Assembly (NCBI GenBank): GCA_902520385.1
Contig: CABYOB010000001.1
Location: 1-64,000 of the forward strand
Origin: an uncultured Bacteroidota bacterium
GTDB lineage: Bacteria > Bacteroidota > Bacteroidia > Flavobacteriales > TMED113
DNA length: 64,000 nt
Direction: 5' to 3'
The notes below the pieces were generated by a model. The model saw only the letters and a list, made by a program, of their open reading frames with translations. It searched no databases and had not been told where the DNA came from. This document shows positions 8,339-17,605 of this stretch, one piece after another (position 1 is the first letter of the stretch; each line of letters opens with the position of its first letter). Position numbers and translations under genes: made by a program.

Positions 8339-10273
8339 ATGTTAAACAATAAGTATTGTAACAGTTTGATTAAATATTCTAGATGGAAAACTAGAGAGGT
8401 CTTAATCGGAAATGTTGGGGTTGGAGGCAAAAATCCAATAAGGCTACAGTCTATGACAACAACAGACACTATGGACACTGAAGGTACTGTAGCAGAATGT
8501 ATACGTATGATCAATGAAGGCTGTGAATTAATTAGAATAACAACACCAAGTAAAAAAGAGGCAGAGAATTTAAAAAACATTAAGAATCTTTTATTAAAAA
8601 AAGGATATAATACGCCTTTGATAGCAGATGTTCATTATACTCCTAATGCAGCAGAATTAGCTGCGCGTATAGTTGAGAAAGTTAGGGTCAATCCTGGGAA
8701 CTATGCAGATAAAAAGAAATTCCAGAAAATCGAATATACAGACACCGATTATATTAAAGAGCTAGAAAGAATTGAAACTAAATTTCTTCCTCTTGTTAGG
8801 ATTTGTAAAGAAAACAACACCGCTATTCGTATAGGCACTAATCATGGTTCTTTATCTGATAGAATTTTAAGTAGATATGGCGATACGCCAGAGGGAATGG
8901 TTGAGTCAGCTATGGAATTTGTTCGTATTTGTCACAAAGAAAATCATCATGAATTAGTTCTTTCAATGAAGTCGTCAAATCCTAAAGTAATGATACATGC
9001 GTACCGCTTATTAGTCCATCAAATGATGAAAGAGGGAATGAACTACCCTTTACATTTAGGGGTTACAGAGGCGGGGGATGGTGTTGATGGTAGGATAAAA
9101 TCTGCTGTAGGAATAGGGTCTCTGTTAGAAGATGGTTTAGGGGATACAATACGTGTGTCATTAACGGAGCCACCAGAAAATGAAATTCCAGTTGCTAAAA
9201 AAATATTAGATCATTTTAATAAGCGAAAGAATAAGTATAAGATACCACCAATAAATAATAATCAATTTAATCCATTTTTATATAAAAAGCGATTTACTAA
9301 ATCTGTAAGTAATATTGGAGGTAATAATTTTCCAGTTGTGCTAGCTGATTTTTCTTTAAAGAAAAAAATAACACCGTTGTCTTTATTTTCACTAGGTTAT
9401 AAATATTCTGTTTCTCTAGATAAATGGAACATTTCAGATCAAGCTTGTGATTATATTTATTTGGGCAATCATGATCTTGATTTTAAAATACCAGGAACTA
9501 TTGGTTTAATTTATGATTATAATAAATGGAAAAATAATAACAAGGGGTATCCTTTTTTAAACGTAGATGAATATATGTCAGTTGAAAAATTATCAAACAA
9601 CATAAATTTTATTTACGCACAAATTGCAGACTTTAGTGAAAATTTTTTTTTAAAATTAAAAAACGATAAATCAGCAGTTCTAGTTATTTATACTAATAAT
9701 GATAATTTTTTTGCTGAAGTTAGATGTGTTTTCTTTGACTTGTTTAATAATAACATAACTAATCCAGTAATTATTAAGAAAAATTTTTCATGTGAAAACT
9801 CATCTAAAGCAAGTTTATTAACGGGCTCCTCAATTGATATTGGAAGTTTATTTTGTGATGGCTTAGGAGATGGTGTTTTTTTAAGTAGTGAGTCTAATGA
9901 GTTATATGGCTATTGTAATCAAATTTCTTTTGGCATTCTTCAAGCTACAAGAACTAGGATCTCAAAAACTGAATATATTTCTTGCCCTTCATGTGGAAGA
10001 ACTTTATTTGATTTGCAAGAGACAACAGAGAAAATAAGATCAGCAACATCTCATTTAAAAGGACTAAAAATTGGTATAATGGGCTGTATAGTTAATGGTC
10101 CCGGTGAAATGGCAGATGCTGATTACGGTTATGTGGGTTCTGGCACAAAGAAAGTCACATTATATAAAGGTCAGGATATTGTTAAAAGAAATATTCCAAC
10201 TGATCAGGCTTTATCTGAATTGATTAATTTGATTAAAGATAATGGGGATTGGAAGCCTATGAATTCAGATTAA
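8339..10273 (+). CDS. ispG: 4-hydroxy-3-methylbut-2-enyl diphosphate synthase, long form
   Basis: It catalyses the penultimate step of the MEP isoprenoid pathway using a [4Fe-4S] cluster. I choose the ATG at 8339, 4 bp after the preceding stop; the ATG at 8279 would overlap that gene by 56 bp and add 20 unrelated residues. The protein of about 644 residues has the TIM-barrel domain (KNPIRLQSMTTTDTMDTEG; IADVHYTPNAAELAA; VRVNPGNY), then an extra central domain of about 250 residues typical of Bacteroidota, Chlamydiae and plants, then the cluster domain with CPSCGRTLFDL and GIMGCIVNGPGEMADADYG. Its stop overlaps the convergent M23 peptidase by 17 bp. ispD is 10 kb away. Confidence 0.96.
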   Translation: MLNNKYCNSLIKYSRWKTREVLIGNVGVGGKNPIRLQSMTTTDTMDTEGTVAECIRMINEGCELIRITTPSKKEAENLKNIKNLLLKKGYNTPLIADVHYTPNAAELAARIVEKVRVNPGNYADKKKFQKIEYTDTDYIKELERIETKFLPLVRICKENNTAIRIGTNHGSLSDRILSRYGDTPEGMVESAMEFVRICHKENHHELVLSMKSSNPKVMIHAYRLLVHQMMKEGMNYPLHLGVTEAGDGVDGRIKSAVGIGSLLEDGLGDTIRVSLTEPPENEIPVAKKILDHFNKRKNKYKIPPINNNQFNPFLYKKRFTKSVSNIGGNNFPVVLADFSLKKKITPLSLFSLGYKYSVSLDKWNISDQACDYIYLGNHDLDFKIPGTIGLIYDYNKWKNNNKGYPFLNVDEYMSVEKLSNNINFIYAQIADFSENFFLKLKNDKSAVLVIYTNNDNFFAEVRCVFFDLFNNNITNPVIIKKNFSCENSSKASLLTGSSIDIGSLFCDGLGDGVFLSSESNELYGYCNQISFGILQATRTRISKTEYISCPSCGRTLFDLQETTEKIRSATSHLKGLKIGIMGCIVNGPGEMADADYGYVGSGTKKVTLYKGQDIVKRNIPTDQALSELINLIKDNGDWKPMNSD

Positions 10274-11753
10274 TAAATAATTCATCTGGGTAACTAATTT
10301 CATTTAATTTTTTAATCCATTTCTCTTTTTTTAAATTAAAATTATCTCTAATTTTTTCTTTAATTGGTTGTGATGGTGGCAAGTTTTGCTTAAAGGGATC
10401 TACCTGTTTTCCGTTTTTCCAAAACCTATAACAAACATGAGGCCCTGTTGCTAGCCCAGTTTGACCCACAAATCCAATGATTTCACCCTGTTTAATTTTT
10501 TTTCCAACCCTGATACCTTTCTTCTTCCAATAATTAACACTTTTCTTCTGCATATGAAGGTATTGAGTTTCATAAGTATTATTGTGTCTAATTTTAACGT
10601 AGTACCCATTATATTTTTTGTATTTGGCAGCTGTAATAACGCCATCTGCGGTACTAAATATAGGAGACCCACTTTCAGCAGCAAAATCTGTTCCCTTGTG
10701 CGCGGTGACTCTACCTGTAACAGGGTGTCTTCTAGACTTACTATATTTTGATGATATTCTTCTAAAGTCAACAGGTGCTTGAAGAAAAAAATTCCTTAGG
10801 TTATTACCACTTTCATCAAAGTAGTCATTATACTTTTGATTTAGATTTTCTTTAAAAGGAATAGCATAATAATTTTCATTTTTATGCATAAATACAGATG
10901 CATAAACATTTTCTATTTTTATAAATTCATTATTTATATACTTTGCCTCATAGATTATTTTAAACTTATCGTTTGGATTCAAATGAGTGAATCGAATTGT
11001 CCAAGGGTAAATTTTATCAGCTAAAACTGAAACAACAGCTTCAGTTTCTAAATTAGACTCTACTTGTTCATTAACAGCTTGCCATAGATGGGTTGATATA
11101 ATTCCAGACAACTCATGTTTCTTAATTTCAAAAGGTCTTGATTGGACCTTGCATTCTGTTAAATTTTCTAGGTTTAAAATTAAAAAACTTCCTTTATTTA
11201 ATTCATAGCCTAAATAAGTGGGTTTTTGATTGTTTTTTTTGAAAAAAATCAAACTGTATTTATCACCGGGTTTAATTTTTTTAAAATCAAAAAGTTTATT
11301 GGCTTTTAAATAGTTGTCTAGTTCATAAATTTCTTTGTTGGAAAAATTAAATGGTTTTAAAATAGAAGTTATGTTTTCATTTTTTCTAACTTTTTTTTCC
11401 AAGCACTTTTCAAAATCGATTTCTTCGGTGCTTATTTTTATTGTATTAATTATTTCTTCAGTGAATTTATAATTTGGATTTAATAAATTGAGATTGGGTT
11501 TTTTAACTGTTTTGGTTATTTCATTTTCTTCTATGATGATATTATTTTCTACAATGACTTTTTTTTTATGTGGATTCGTGTAAATAAAAATTGAAAACAA
11601 AATAATAGATGATATTAAAATGAAAAAATTATAAATAATGTTTTTCTTGAATTCTTGTGCGCCAAATCCGATAATTTTTAAAAACAAAAAACATACAGGA
11701 ATTAGGGAGGTAAAAAATAATATTTTTATTAATAAGAAAATAACGCCTTCCAT
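10257..11753 (-). CDS. Membrane-anchored M23-type peptidoglycan peptidase, His-to-Cys metal site
   Basis: It is a LytM-domain protein of 498 residues, probably a cell-wall endopeptidase or an amidase activator. Two hydrophobic segments occur at about residues 5-30 and 38-58, followed by a long periplasmic region resembling the LysM/OapA-like linker of the family. The LytM domain holds His352 and Asp356 (HKGTD), His400 (QYLHM) and His439, but the motif normally GPHLHYE reads GPHVCYR, so the second His of HxH is Cys441. Cys can ligate zinc, so inactivity is not implied. The gene starts 4 bp after the tryptophan dioxygenase stop and its own stop overlaps ispG. Confidence 0.9.
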   Translation of the reverse strand: MEGVIFLLIKILFFTSLIPVCFLFLKIIGFGAQEFKKNIIYNFFILISSIILFSIFIYTNPHKKKVIVENNIIIEENEITKTVKKPNLNLLNPNYKFTEEIINTIKISTEEIDFEKCLEKKVRKNENITSILKPFNFSNKEIYELDNYLKANKLFDFKKIKPGDKYSLIFFKKNNQKPTYLGYELNKGSFLILNLENLTECKVQSRPFEIKKHELSGIISTHLWQAVNEQVESNLETEAVVSVLADKIYPWTIRFTHLNPNDKFKIIYEAKYINNEFIKIENVYASVFMHKNENYYAIPFKENLNQKYNDYFDESGNNLRNFFLQAPVDFRRISSKYSKSRRHPVTGRVTAHKGTDFAAESGSPIFSTADGVITAAKYKKYNGYYVKIRHNNTYETQYLHMQKKSVNYWKKKGIRVGKKIKQGEIIGFVGQTGLATGPHVCYRFWKNGKQVDPFKQNLPPSQPIKEKIRDNFNLKKEKWIKKLNEISYPDELFINLNS

Positions 11754-11757
11754 TTTT

Positions 11758-12723
11758 TTAATCTTTCAGCCAACTTATGCCCCATTTTTCTTTTTCTTTC
11801 TTTGTCCATAATTTAGAAAAAAATATAATTTTTTGAAATCTTGGGGGTAAATATTTTTCCCAATTAGTTCCGCCAGTAGCTTTTTTGACCCCCATTTTTT
11901 TTAGGTGTTTTACGGCGGATTTAAAATGAGATAATTTCCACTTAACATTAACATAAAAGTCGAATTTTTTTAATAGTTCAGATAGTTCTTCTTTTTCTTT
12001 TTTTGTTGTTTTTAATTGTTTGAATTTTTCCCAAATTGTTTTCCCTTTTAAATTAATTATTAATGAATTAAGAGGTTCGTTGTATTTTTTTTGAAATTGC
12101 GTAAGTGTGTAAGTTTTTTTTCCGCTTTTTAATTCTGTCGCCCCCTTTGACCAATATATGTTTTGAATAATATTTTTTGTATTTGATGTTTTGCTATCAT
12201 TAATTAATAAGTTTTTAACTGGAGTTGCGTATAACTCAATAGTTCTAAATTGGACACTTTGAAAGCCACTTCCAGGAAGAAGACTCATTCTAAATTTTAT
12301 AAACTCATCTCTACTCATCCCTTCAATCATTATATCAAATGAATTAATAAGATTTTCAAAATAACGAATAATTCGAATCATTCTAGATTTAAAAAAATCA
12401 AATGTTAGTTCTTTATTCCAACCCAAGTCTTTTCCGTTTTTTTGTATGTTTCTACCATTATTTGATATTTGTTCTAATTCATTAATAATAAGTTTAAAGT
12501 ATAATTCTGTAATTTGATGATAAATTATAAAAATATTTTCATCTGGAAAGTCTGTTTTCGGAACTTGAAGGGTTAGTAGTGTATCTAAGTTTATATAATC
12601 CCAATAGCTCAGATAATCTGCATATAATAATCCTTCTAGATAAGACGTTAAGTCTTGTCCAGTTGAAGAGTACTTTTCAGCTAATTTTTTAATTTTTTCT
12701 TCTACTAATTTTTTTTCAGACAT
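11758..12723 (-). CDS. kynA: Tryptophan 2,3-dioxygenase
   Basis: This heme enzyme opens the indole ring of L-tryptophan to N-formylkynurenine, the first step of the kynurenine pathway. Recognition rests on YADYLSYWDYINLDTLL, YHQITELYFKL (conserved active-site His), LPGSGFQSVQFRTIEL and the C-terminal ATGGTNWEKYL motif, with a conserved His in WKLSHFKSAVKHL as the expected heme ligand. The length of 321 residues is somewhat longer than the common 280-residue bacterial form, mainly through a lysine-rich loop. It lies between a DUF3108 gene and the M23 peptidase on the same strand. A cyclase-family gene at 7582 could supply the next pathway step. Confidence 0.95.
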   Translation of the reverse strand: MSEKKLVEEKIKKLAEKYSSTGQDLTSYLEGLLYADYLSYWDYINLDTLLTLQVPKTDFPDENIFIIYHQITELYFKLIINELEQISNNGRNIQKNGKDLGWNKELTFDFFKSRMIRIIRYFENLINSFDIMIEGMSRDEFIKFRMSLLPGSGFQSVQFRTIELYATPVKNLLINDSKTSNTKNIIQNIYWSKGATELKSGKKTYTLTQFQKKYNEPLNSLIINLKGKTIWEKFKQLKTTKKEKEELSELLKKFDFYVNVKWKLSHFKSAVKHLKKMGVKKATGGTNWEKYLPPRFQKIIFFSKLWTKKEKEKWGISWLKD

Positions 12724-12769
12724 GTTGTAAAACTAAGAATTTAAATAAATAATTTGTTCATTAAAAAAG

Positions 12770-13597
12770 TTAGTTTTCGAATAAGTTTTCAACAGATAAA
12801 ATTTCTATATAAATAGATCCAACTCTTATAGGAGTTTCTAATTTAACAGGCAGGTGTTTTTGATCATCGGTTACCCAGATGTATGTGGAGTTTTTATCAG
12901 AGAATATTCTGCTTTTTTTAGTATTAATTTTACATTTAATTGTTTTTAAAGTTCCAATTTTAGTTTTTATGGTTTCTTTCTTAATTGGAACAAAGTATGA
13001 TGGTGTAATTTTGGTTTTTTCTAAATTAAATATTTCTATAAAAACAGTGTCATTTAAGTTAATATTTTCATTAGCTATGTTTCTGCTTGCAAATAATGCA
13101 GAAAGAACGTCTTGTGTGTATTTAGATATTTTTTTATGTTTTTTTTCTTGATTTATTAAGTTTACAGTTTTAACATAATTAGCTCCTCTAATGAAGGAGG
13201 CTAGTTGCTTGGCTTTATATTTGTCTTCGTGAATATTTCGATAAAATTTTAGGGGCACGAATTCTGAAGTGTCTAAATATGATTCAAATACATCATTTAC
13301 TTCGTAAAAAATACTAAATAATTTTGTTGAGCTTCCGCTTGCTTTTATATAATAACAGTCGGATCCTCTTAAGTTTACTATTTTTTTTACTTCAAATTGA
13401 CCGTATCCGGCTGTAAGAATTCCTTTTTTATTACTTTTTCCATAGGAAAATCTGTATTTTATTTTTTCTCCTATTAAAAAAGCTGTTTTTTTGCTCTTTT
13501 TTAAAGAAAAGTCATGATATTTTAATTTATTTTGTGAAAAAAGGCTAAATAATGGAATAAAAAACAATAAAATGGTTGTTTTTTTGTTTTTTATCAT
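12770..13597 (-). CDS. DUF3108 periplasmic protein
   Basis: Function is unknown. The protein belongs to the DUF3108 family, recognised by the early segment GEKIKYRFSYG, then GYGQFEV, DVFESYLD and the late WVTDDQKHLPVKLE. I choose the ATG at 13597, which gives a clean signal peptide (MIKNKKTTILLFFIPLFSLFSQ) and starts 7 bp after the leuS stop; the ATG at 13630 would prefix 11 residues and overlap leuS. The mature protein is expected to be a beta-rich periplasmic or outer-membrane-associated protein of about 255 residues. In Flavobacteriia it commonly neighbours tryptophan 2,3-dioxygenase and an M23 peptidase, as here, which may point to a cell-wall or envelope role. Confidence 0.82.
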   Translation of the reverse strand: MIKNKKTTILLFFIPLFSLFSQNKLKYHDFSLKKSKKTAFLIGEKIKYRFSYGKSNKKGILTAGYGQFEVKKIVNLRGSDCYYIKASGSSTKLFSIFYEVNDVFESYLDTSEFVPLKFYRNIHEDKYKAKQLASFIRGANYVKTVNLINQEKKHKKISKYTQDVLSALFASRNIANENINLNDTVFIEIFNLEKTKITPSYFVPIKKETIKTKIGTLKTIKCKINTKKSRIFSDKNSTYIWVTDDQKHLPVKLETPIRVGSIYIEILSVENLFEN

Positions 13598-13604
13598 GAT
13601 TTTA

Positions 13605-16379
13605 TTATTGATTTTGATTAATTGCCACAATATTTATAATTTTTCCCGGTATAATTATAATTTTTTCAATCATTTTTCCTGCTGTTAATTGAACAACTTT
13701 TTTATTTGCCAAGACCAGATCTTCTAGATCTTTTTTACTTACTTCATCAGAAATTATTAGATTAAGTCTTTTTTTTCCATTTATTGCAATGGGGTAATTT
13801 ATGGCACTTTTAGAAATATATTTATCGTGATAATTAGGAAAGCCTGCATTAAAAACAGATTGACCAGGGTTTAATTTGTCCCATAATTCTTCACAAATAA
13901 AAGGAGCAAAAGGTGAAAGGAGAATAATTAAAGGTTCAAGAATATCTCTTTTATTACAATTTATTTTTTTTAGTTTATTTACCGATATCATAAATGAGCT
14001 AACACATGTATTGAATGAAAATGATTCGATGTCTTTTTGAATTTTATGTATTGTTTCGTGTAGTATTTCATTTTCTTCATCAGATGCGGCTTCTTCACTT
14101 ATAGAAAATGTTTGGTTTACATGAAAAAGATTCCAAAATCTTTTAATAAAAGAGAACACACCTGTTATTCCATCTGTATTCCATGGTTTATATTGAGTTA
14201 ATGGACCTAAAAACATTTCGTACATTCTTAGGGAATCAGCACCAAATTGTTCAATTATTTTATCTGGGTTAACAACATTAAAGAATGATTTTGACATTTT
14301 TTCTACACTTTTTCCGCAAATGTATTTTGTGTTTTCACATATAAATTTTGCATTGTTATATTCTGGTCTGCTTTTTTTAAATCCTTCAATATTAAGAATG
14401 TTTTTTTCCACTAAAGTTATATCTACATGTATTTGTGTTGTTTTATAATTTTCTTTTAAATTGTATGAAACAAAAGTGTTTTCTCCATTAATTCTATATA
14501 CAAAACTTGATTCTCCTAAAATCATACCTTGATTTATAATTTTTTTAAAAGGTTCATCAAAAGGAATTAATGATAAGTCATGTAGAAATTTTGTCCAGAA
14601 TCTAGAATATAATAAATGACCAGTTGCATGTTCTGCCCCCCCTACATATAGATCTACATTTTCCCAGTAATTTAATTCTTTATCTCCAACAAATTTGTCA
14701 TTGTTATTAGGATCTAGGTATCTTATAAAATACCAAGAAGAACCAGCCCATCCTGGCATTGTAGAGTATTCAAATTTATATTCATTTTTATATTTCCAGT
14801 TTTTTGCTCTTGCCAGAGGAGGCTCTCCATTCTTCGTAGGCAGATAAGTGTCTATTGATGGTAATATTAAGGGAAGTTCATTTTCAGGAATTAAGTAAGG
14901 AACGTTTTTTTTGTAGTATATAGGGAAAGGTTCTCCCCAATATCTTTGTCTACTAAAGACAGCATCTCGTAATCTGTAATTTATTGAGATAGATCCAATA
15001 TTTTTTTCACTAACTAGATTAATTATTTTTTTAGTTGCTTGTGATACGGTTAAATTATCTAGAAAAAATGAATTAATCAATTTCCCTTCTTTTTCTAAGT
15101 AAGGCTCTTCCTTGACTATAGTTTTGTTTTTAATTACTTGATTAATCTTGATTTTAAATTTTTTAGCAAATTTAAAATCTCTTGCATCATGAGCAGGAAC
15201 AGCCATAATTGCACCACTTCCATAATTAGACAAAACATATTCTGATATCCAAATAGGTATTTTTTCATTACTAAAAGGGTGTATTGCATATGAACCTGTA
15301 AATTCTCCAGAAATGGAGTTAATGTTTGATATACGATCTAGTTCACTTTTTTTAGAACAATTTAATTGATATTTTTCAATTTTTTCTTTTTGATTTTGAG
15401 TACAAAGCTTATTTATAAGTTCGTGCTCAGGCGATAAAACCAAAAAACTAACACCAAAAATTGTTTCAGGTCTTGTTGTGAAAACGGGTATATTTAAATT
15501 TTTATCAGTGTTAAATGAAATATTTAATCCAGAGGATTTACCTATCCAGTTTCTTTGTTGTTCTTTAAGAGAATTTGGCCAATCAATTTTATTTAAGTCT
15601 TCTAATAAACGGTCAGCATAAGCAGTTATTCTTAATACCCATTGATTCATTTTTTTTTGTGTAACTATGTGACCACCACGAACAGAAAGACCATCTTTTA
15701 CTTCATCATTAGCTAATACTGTACTTAAATCTTCACACCAATTCACCATAGTATTCGCTAAATAAGCTAAACGGTATTTTAGTAACATCTTTTGTTGTTT
15801 TTCTTCACTCCAATTGTTCCAGTCTTTTGCATCAAAATTTGGAGTATTAACATCGCATGGAGAATCAATAGAATTATTCCCGTTTTTTTCAAATTCTTTT
15901 ATTAGTTCTTCTATAGGAACAGCTTTATTGTCTATATTACAATAATAAGAATTATAAAGTTTTGTAAATATCCACTGTGTCCATTTGTAATATTTATAAT
16001 CAGAAGTTTTAAGCTCTCTGTCCCAGTCAAAAGACAATCCGATATTTTTTAATTGAGATTTATATTTTTCGGAGTTTTCTTTAGTAGTTTTTTCAGGATG
16101 TTTGCCAGTTGCAATGGCATATTGTTCGGCAGGAAGGCCAAAAGAATCAAAACCCATTGGATGTAACACGTTGAATCCCTTTAGTTTCTTGTATCGACTG
16201 TATATATCAGATGCAATATATCCTAACGGATGACCAACATGAAGACCAGCTCCAGAGGGGTATGGAAACATGTCTAATACATAAAATTTTTTTTGTGTAC
16301 TAATATTAGTTTTAAAAAGCTTTGACTGTTCCCACTTTTCTTTCCATTTAGCTTCTATTTTTTTAAAATTATAATTCAT
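13605..16379 (-). CDS. leuS: Leucyl-tRNA synthetase
   Basis: It charges tRNA-Leu with leucine. The 924-residue protein has the class I HIGH-type motif in AGLHVGHPLGY, the editing CP1 domain (VFTTRPETIFGVSFLVLSPEH with the conserved TRPET), the leucine-specific region near GWAGSSWYFIRYLDP, and the KMSKS motif in VEKMSKSFFNVVNP. The C-terminal domain is present. The length is at the upper end of the family, partly from an insertion around residues 650-690 before KMSKS that is typical of Bacteroidota LeuRS. It is the first gene of a minus-strand run continuing into DUF3108, tryptophan dioxygenase and the M23 peptidase, preceded by an inverted repeat overlapping a candidate -7 box. Confidence 0.97.
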   Translation of the reverse strand: MNYNFKKIEAKWKEKWEQSKLFKTNISTQKKFYVLDMFPYPSGAGLHVGHPLGYIASDIYSRYKKLKGFNVLHPMGFDSFGLPAEQYAIATGKHPEKTTKENSEKYKSQLKNIGLSFDWDRELKTSDYKYYKWTQWIFTKLYNSYYCNIDNKAVPIEELIKEFEKNGNNSIDSPCDVNTPNFDAKDWNNWSEEKQQKMLLKYRLAYLANTMVNWCEDLSTVLANDEVKDGLSVRGGHIVTQKKMNQWVLRITAYADRLLEDLNKIDWPNSLKEQQRNWIGKSSGLNISFNTDKNLNIPVFTTRPETIFGVSFLVLSPEHELINKLCTQNQKEKIEKYQLNCSKKSELDRISNINSISGEFTGSYAIHPFSNEKIPIWISEYVLSNYGSGAIMAVPAHDARDFKFAKKFKIKINQVIKNKTIVKEEPYLEKEGKLINSFFLDNLTVSQATKKIINLVSEKNIGSISINYRLRDAVFSRQRYWGEPFPIYYKKNVPYLIPENELPLILPSIDTYLPTKNGEPPLARAKNWKYKNEYKFEYSTMPGWAGSSWYFIRYLDPNNNDKFVGDKELNYWENVDLYVGGAEHATGHLLYSRFWTKFLHDLSLIPFDEPFKKIINQGMILGESSFVYRINGENTFVSYNLKENYKTTQIHVDITLVEKNILNIEGFKKSRPEYNNAKFICENTKYICGKSVEKMSKSFFNVVNPDKIIEQFGADSLRMYEMFLGPLTQYKPWNTDGITGVFSFIKRFWNLFHVNQTFSISEEAASDEENEILHETIHKIQKDIESFSFNTCVSSFMISVNKLKKINCNKRDILEPLIILLSPFAPFICEELWDKLNPGQSVFNAGFPNYHDKYISKSAINYPIAINGKKRLNLIISDEVSKKDLEDLVLANKKVVQLTAGKMIEKIIIIPGKIINIVAINQNQ

Positions 16380-16399
16380 TTTTTGAGGTAAAGAAATGA

Positions 16400-16407
16400 C
16401 AAATTTA
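16400..16407 (-). promoter_or_regulatory. Candidate -7 box of the leuS promoter
   Basis: On the minus strand the sequence TAAATTTG matches the Bacteroidota -7 element TAnnTTTG and lies 21 bp before the leuS start codon. No TTG is seen at the -33 spacing, so the call rests on one box and position. The element overlaps the left arm of the inverted repeat at 16403-16427. Confidence 0.35.
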
Positions 16408-16427
16408 GTATTTTTAAGATACTAAAT
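16403..16427. repeat. Perfect 9-bp inverted repeat between divergent leuS and ftsX
   Basis: The arms atttagtat and atactaaat are perfect and separated by 7 bp. The repeat sits in the 91-bp space between the two start codons and covers part of the candidate leuS -7 box. It could be an operator for a dimeric regulator or a hairpin in the leuS leader; it has no GC pairs beyond two and no T-run, so it is a poor terminator. Confidence 0.45.
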
Positions 16428-16470
16428 CTTACTTAAATTAATTGGATTTATTAATTTAGTTTTTAAGATC

Positions 16471-17376
16471 ATGAGTAACCATTCTAATAAAGTATTAAAA
16501 AATTCGATTTTCAGTTTAAAAACCTCAATGATATTTACTATGACAATTGCTTTAGTGAGCATAGGCTTTATAGTATTTATTTCATTTTTTTCTAATAGAT
16601 TAATTATTTTATTACAGGAGGAAATACCATTTAAAATAATTTTAAAAGATTCGAATTCACCTGAAGTATATGATTTAATGAATTTTTTGAAGAACAATGA
16701 AGAAGTAAATATTCAGAAAACACAATTTGTTCAAAAAGAACTAGCGGTCAATAATTTAAAACAAAAATTAGGTAAGGATTTTCTGGCTCCATTAGATAAT
16801 GAGAACCCATTACCTGATATAGTAAATTTATATATAAAACCTGATTATCATAATTCTAAAATTTTAAAAGATTTAAAAATTAAAATTGAAAATCAATCAA
16901 TTGTTGCAAGTGTTATATTTCCAGTAAAAATATCAGATCAATTACTTTATTTTAAATCAAAATTTTTGATTATTTCTATTTTTATAAGTGCAATTTTCTT
17001 GATTTTTTCCGCTATTTTGATTTATAATAATATTAGATTAACTATTTATGCAAATAGATATAATTTAAATGTTATGCAGTTAGTTGGCGCCAAAAGGAGC
17101 TTTATACAAAAACCATATTTAAAAAGAAGTATTGTAGATGGTTTTACAGCATCGGTTATTTCGACTTTTATTTTAGGTTTTATTTTACTTACAATAATTT
17201 ACATTGGTCTAGGAAATAATGATTTGATGTTAGAAAAATTATTGGTTGTTTTTTCTAAACTTGAAATTTCTTTATTTTTTATACTTATAATTTCTTTGGG
17301 TATTTTAATTTCAGGATTTAGTAATTGGCTAGTTTTGAGAAGAATACTTAGTTTAAAAATTAATTTTTACAAATAG
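16471..17376 (+). CDS. ftsX: Cell division protein FtsX
   Basis: FtsX is the membrane subunit of the FtsEX complex, which couples cytosolic ATP hydrolysis to peptidoglycan hydrolase activation at the septum. The 301-residue protein has one transmembrane segment near residues 20-45, a periplasmic domain to about residue 165, and three more segments (about 165-190, 222-250, 265-290), the usual FtsX topology. The family motif NIRLTIYANRYNLNVMQLVG is present before the second half, and AKRSFIQKPY follows. ftsE is not in the window. It heads a plus-strand cluster with DUF3098, uppP and truB that I recognise from other Flavobacteriia. Confidence 0.92.
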   Translation: MSNHSNKVLKNSIFSLKTSMIFTMTIALVSIGFIVFISFFSNRLIILLQEEIPFKIILKDSNSPEVYDLMNFLKNNEEVNIQKTQFVQKELAVNNLKQKLGKDFLAPLDNENPLPDIVNLYIKPDYHNSKILKDLKIKIENQSIVASVIFPVKISDQLLYFKSKFLIISIFISAIFLIFSAILIYNNIRLTIYANRYNLNVMQLVGAKRSFIQKPYLKRSIVDGFTASVISTFILGFILLTIIYIGLGNNDLMLEKLLVVFSKLEISLFFILIISLGILISGFSNWLVLRRILSLKINFYK

Positions 17377-17383
17377 AAAAATC

Positions 17384-17605
17384 ATGAAAGAAGAGCCAAA
17401 TTTTTTATTTAGCAAGAAAAAATATATTATTCTAATTTGCTCAATTTGTTTACTAATATTAGGTTTTGTATTGATGTCTGGAGGAGGATCTTCTGGATCA
17501 GAATTTAATCCAGAAATATTTTCAAGCAGAAGAGTAGTTCTTGCTCCCATTATTATTATTATGGCATTTATTTTATCAGGTTTTATAATTATGAAGAAAA
17601 AATGA
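17384..17605 (+). CDS. DUF3098 small membrane protein
   Basis: This is a 73-residue membrane protein of unknown function in the DUF3098 family, identified by its two transmembrane helices (about residues 13-31 and 50-70) and the conserved loop FNPEIFSSRRVVLAPII. It lies 7 bp after ftsX and its stop overlaps the uppP start by 4 bp (ATGA). The constant position between ftsX and uppP in Flavobacteriia suggests a link to division or lipid-carrier recycling, but nothing in the sequence proves this. Confidence 0.88.
   Translation: MKEEPNFLFSKKKYIILICSICLLILGFVLMSGGGSSGSEFNPEIFSSRRVVLAPIIIIMAFILSGFIIMKKK

Noticed and set aside
10451..10771. 106- and 96-codon ORFs within the M23 peptidase gene
   Set aside because: One is a shifted frame and the other antisense to a well-supported domain; no evidence for translation.
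14330..14470. A possible frameshift or insertion in leuS before the KMSKS motif
   Set aside because: The frame is continuous and the extra region matches what I know of long LeuRS from Bacteroidota.
16380..16470. T-box or amino-acid attenuator ahead of leuS
   Set aside because: The leader is too short and lacks the T-box consensus and specifier loop; the same holds for the spacers ahead of metG and glyS.
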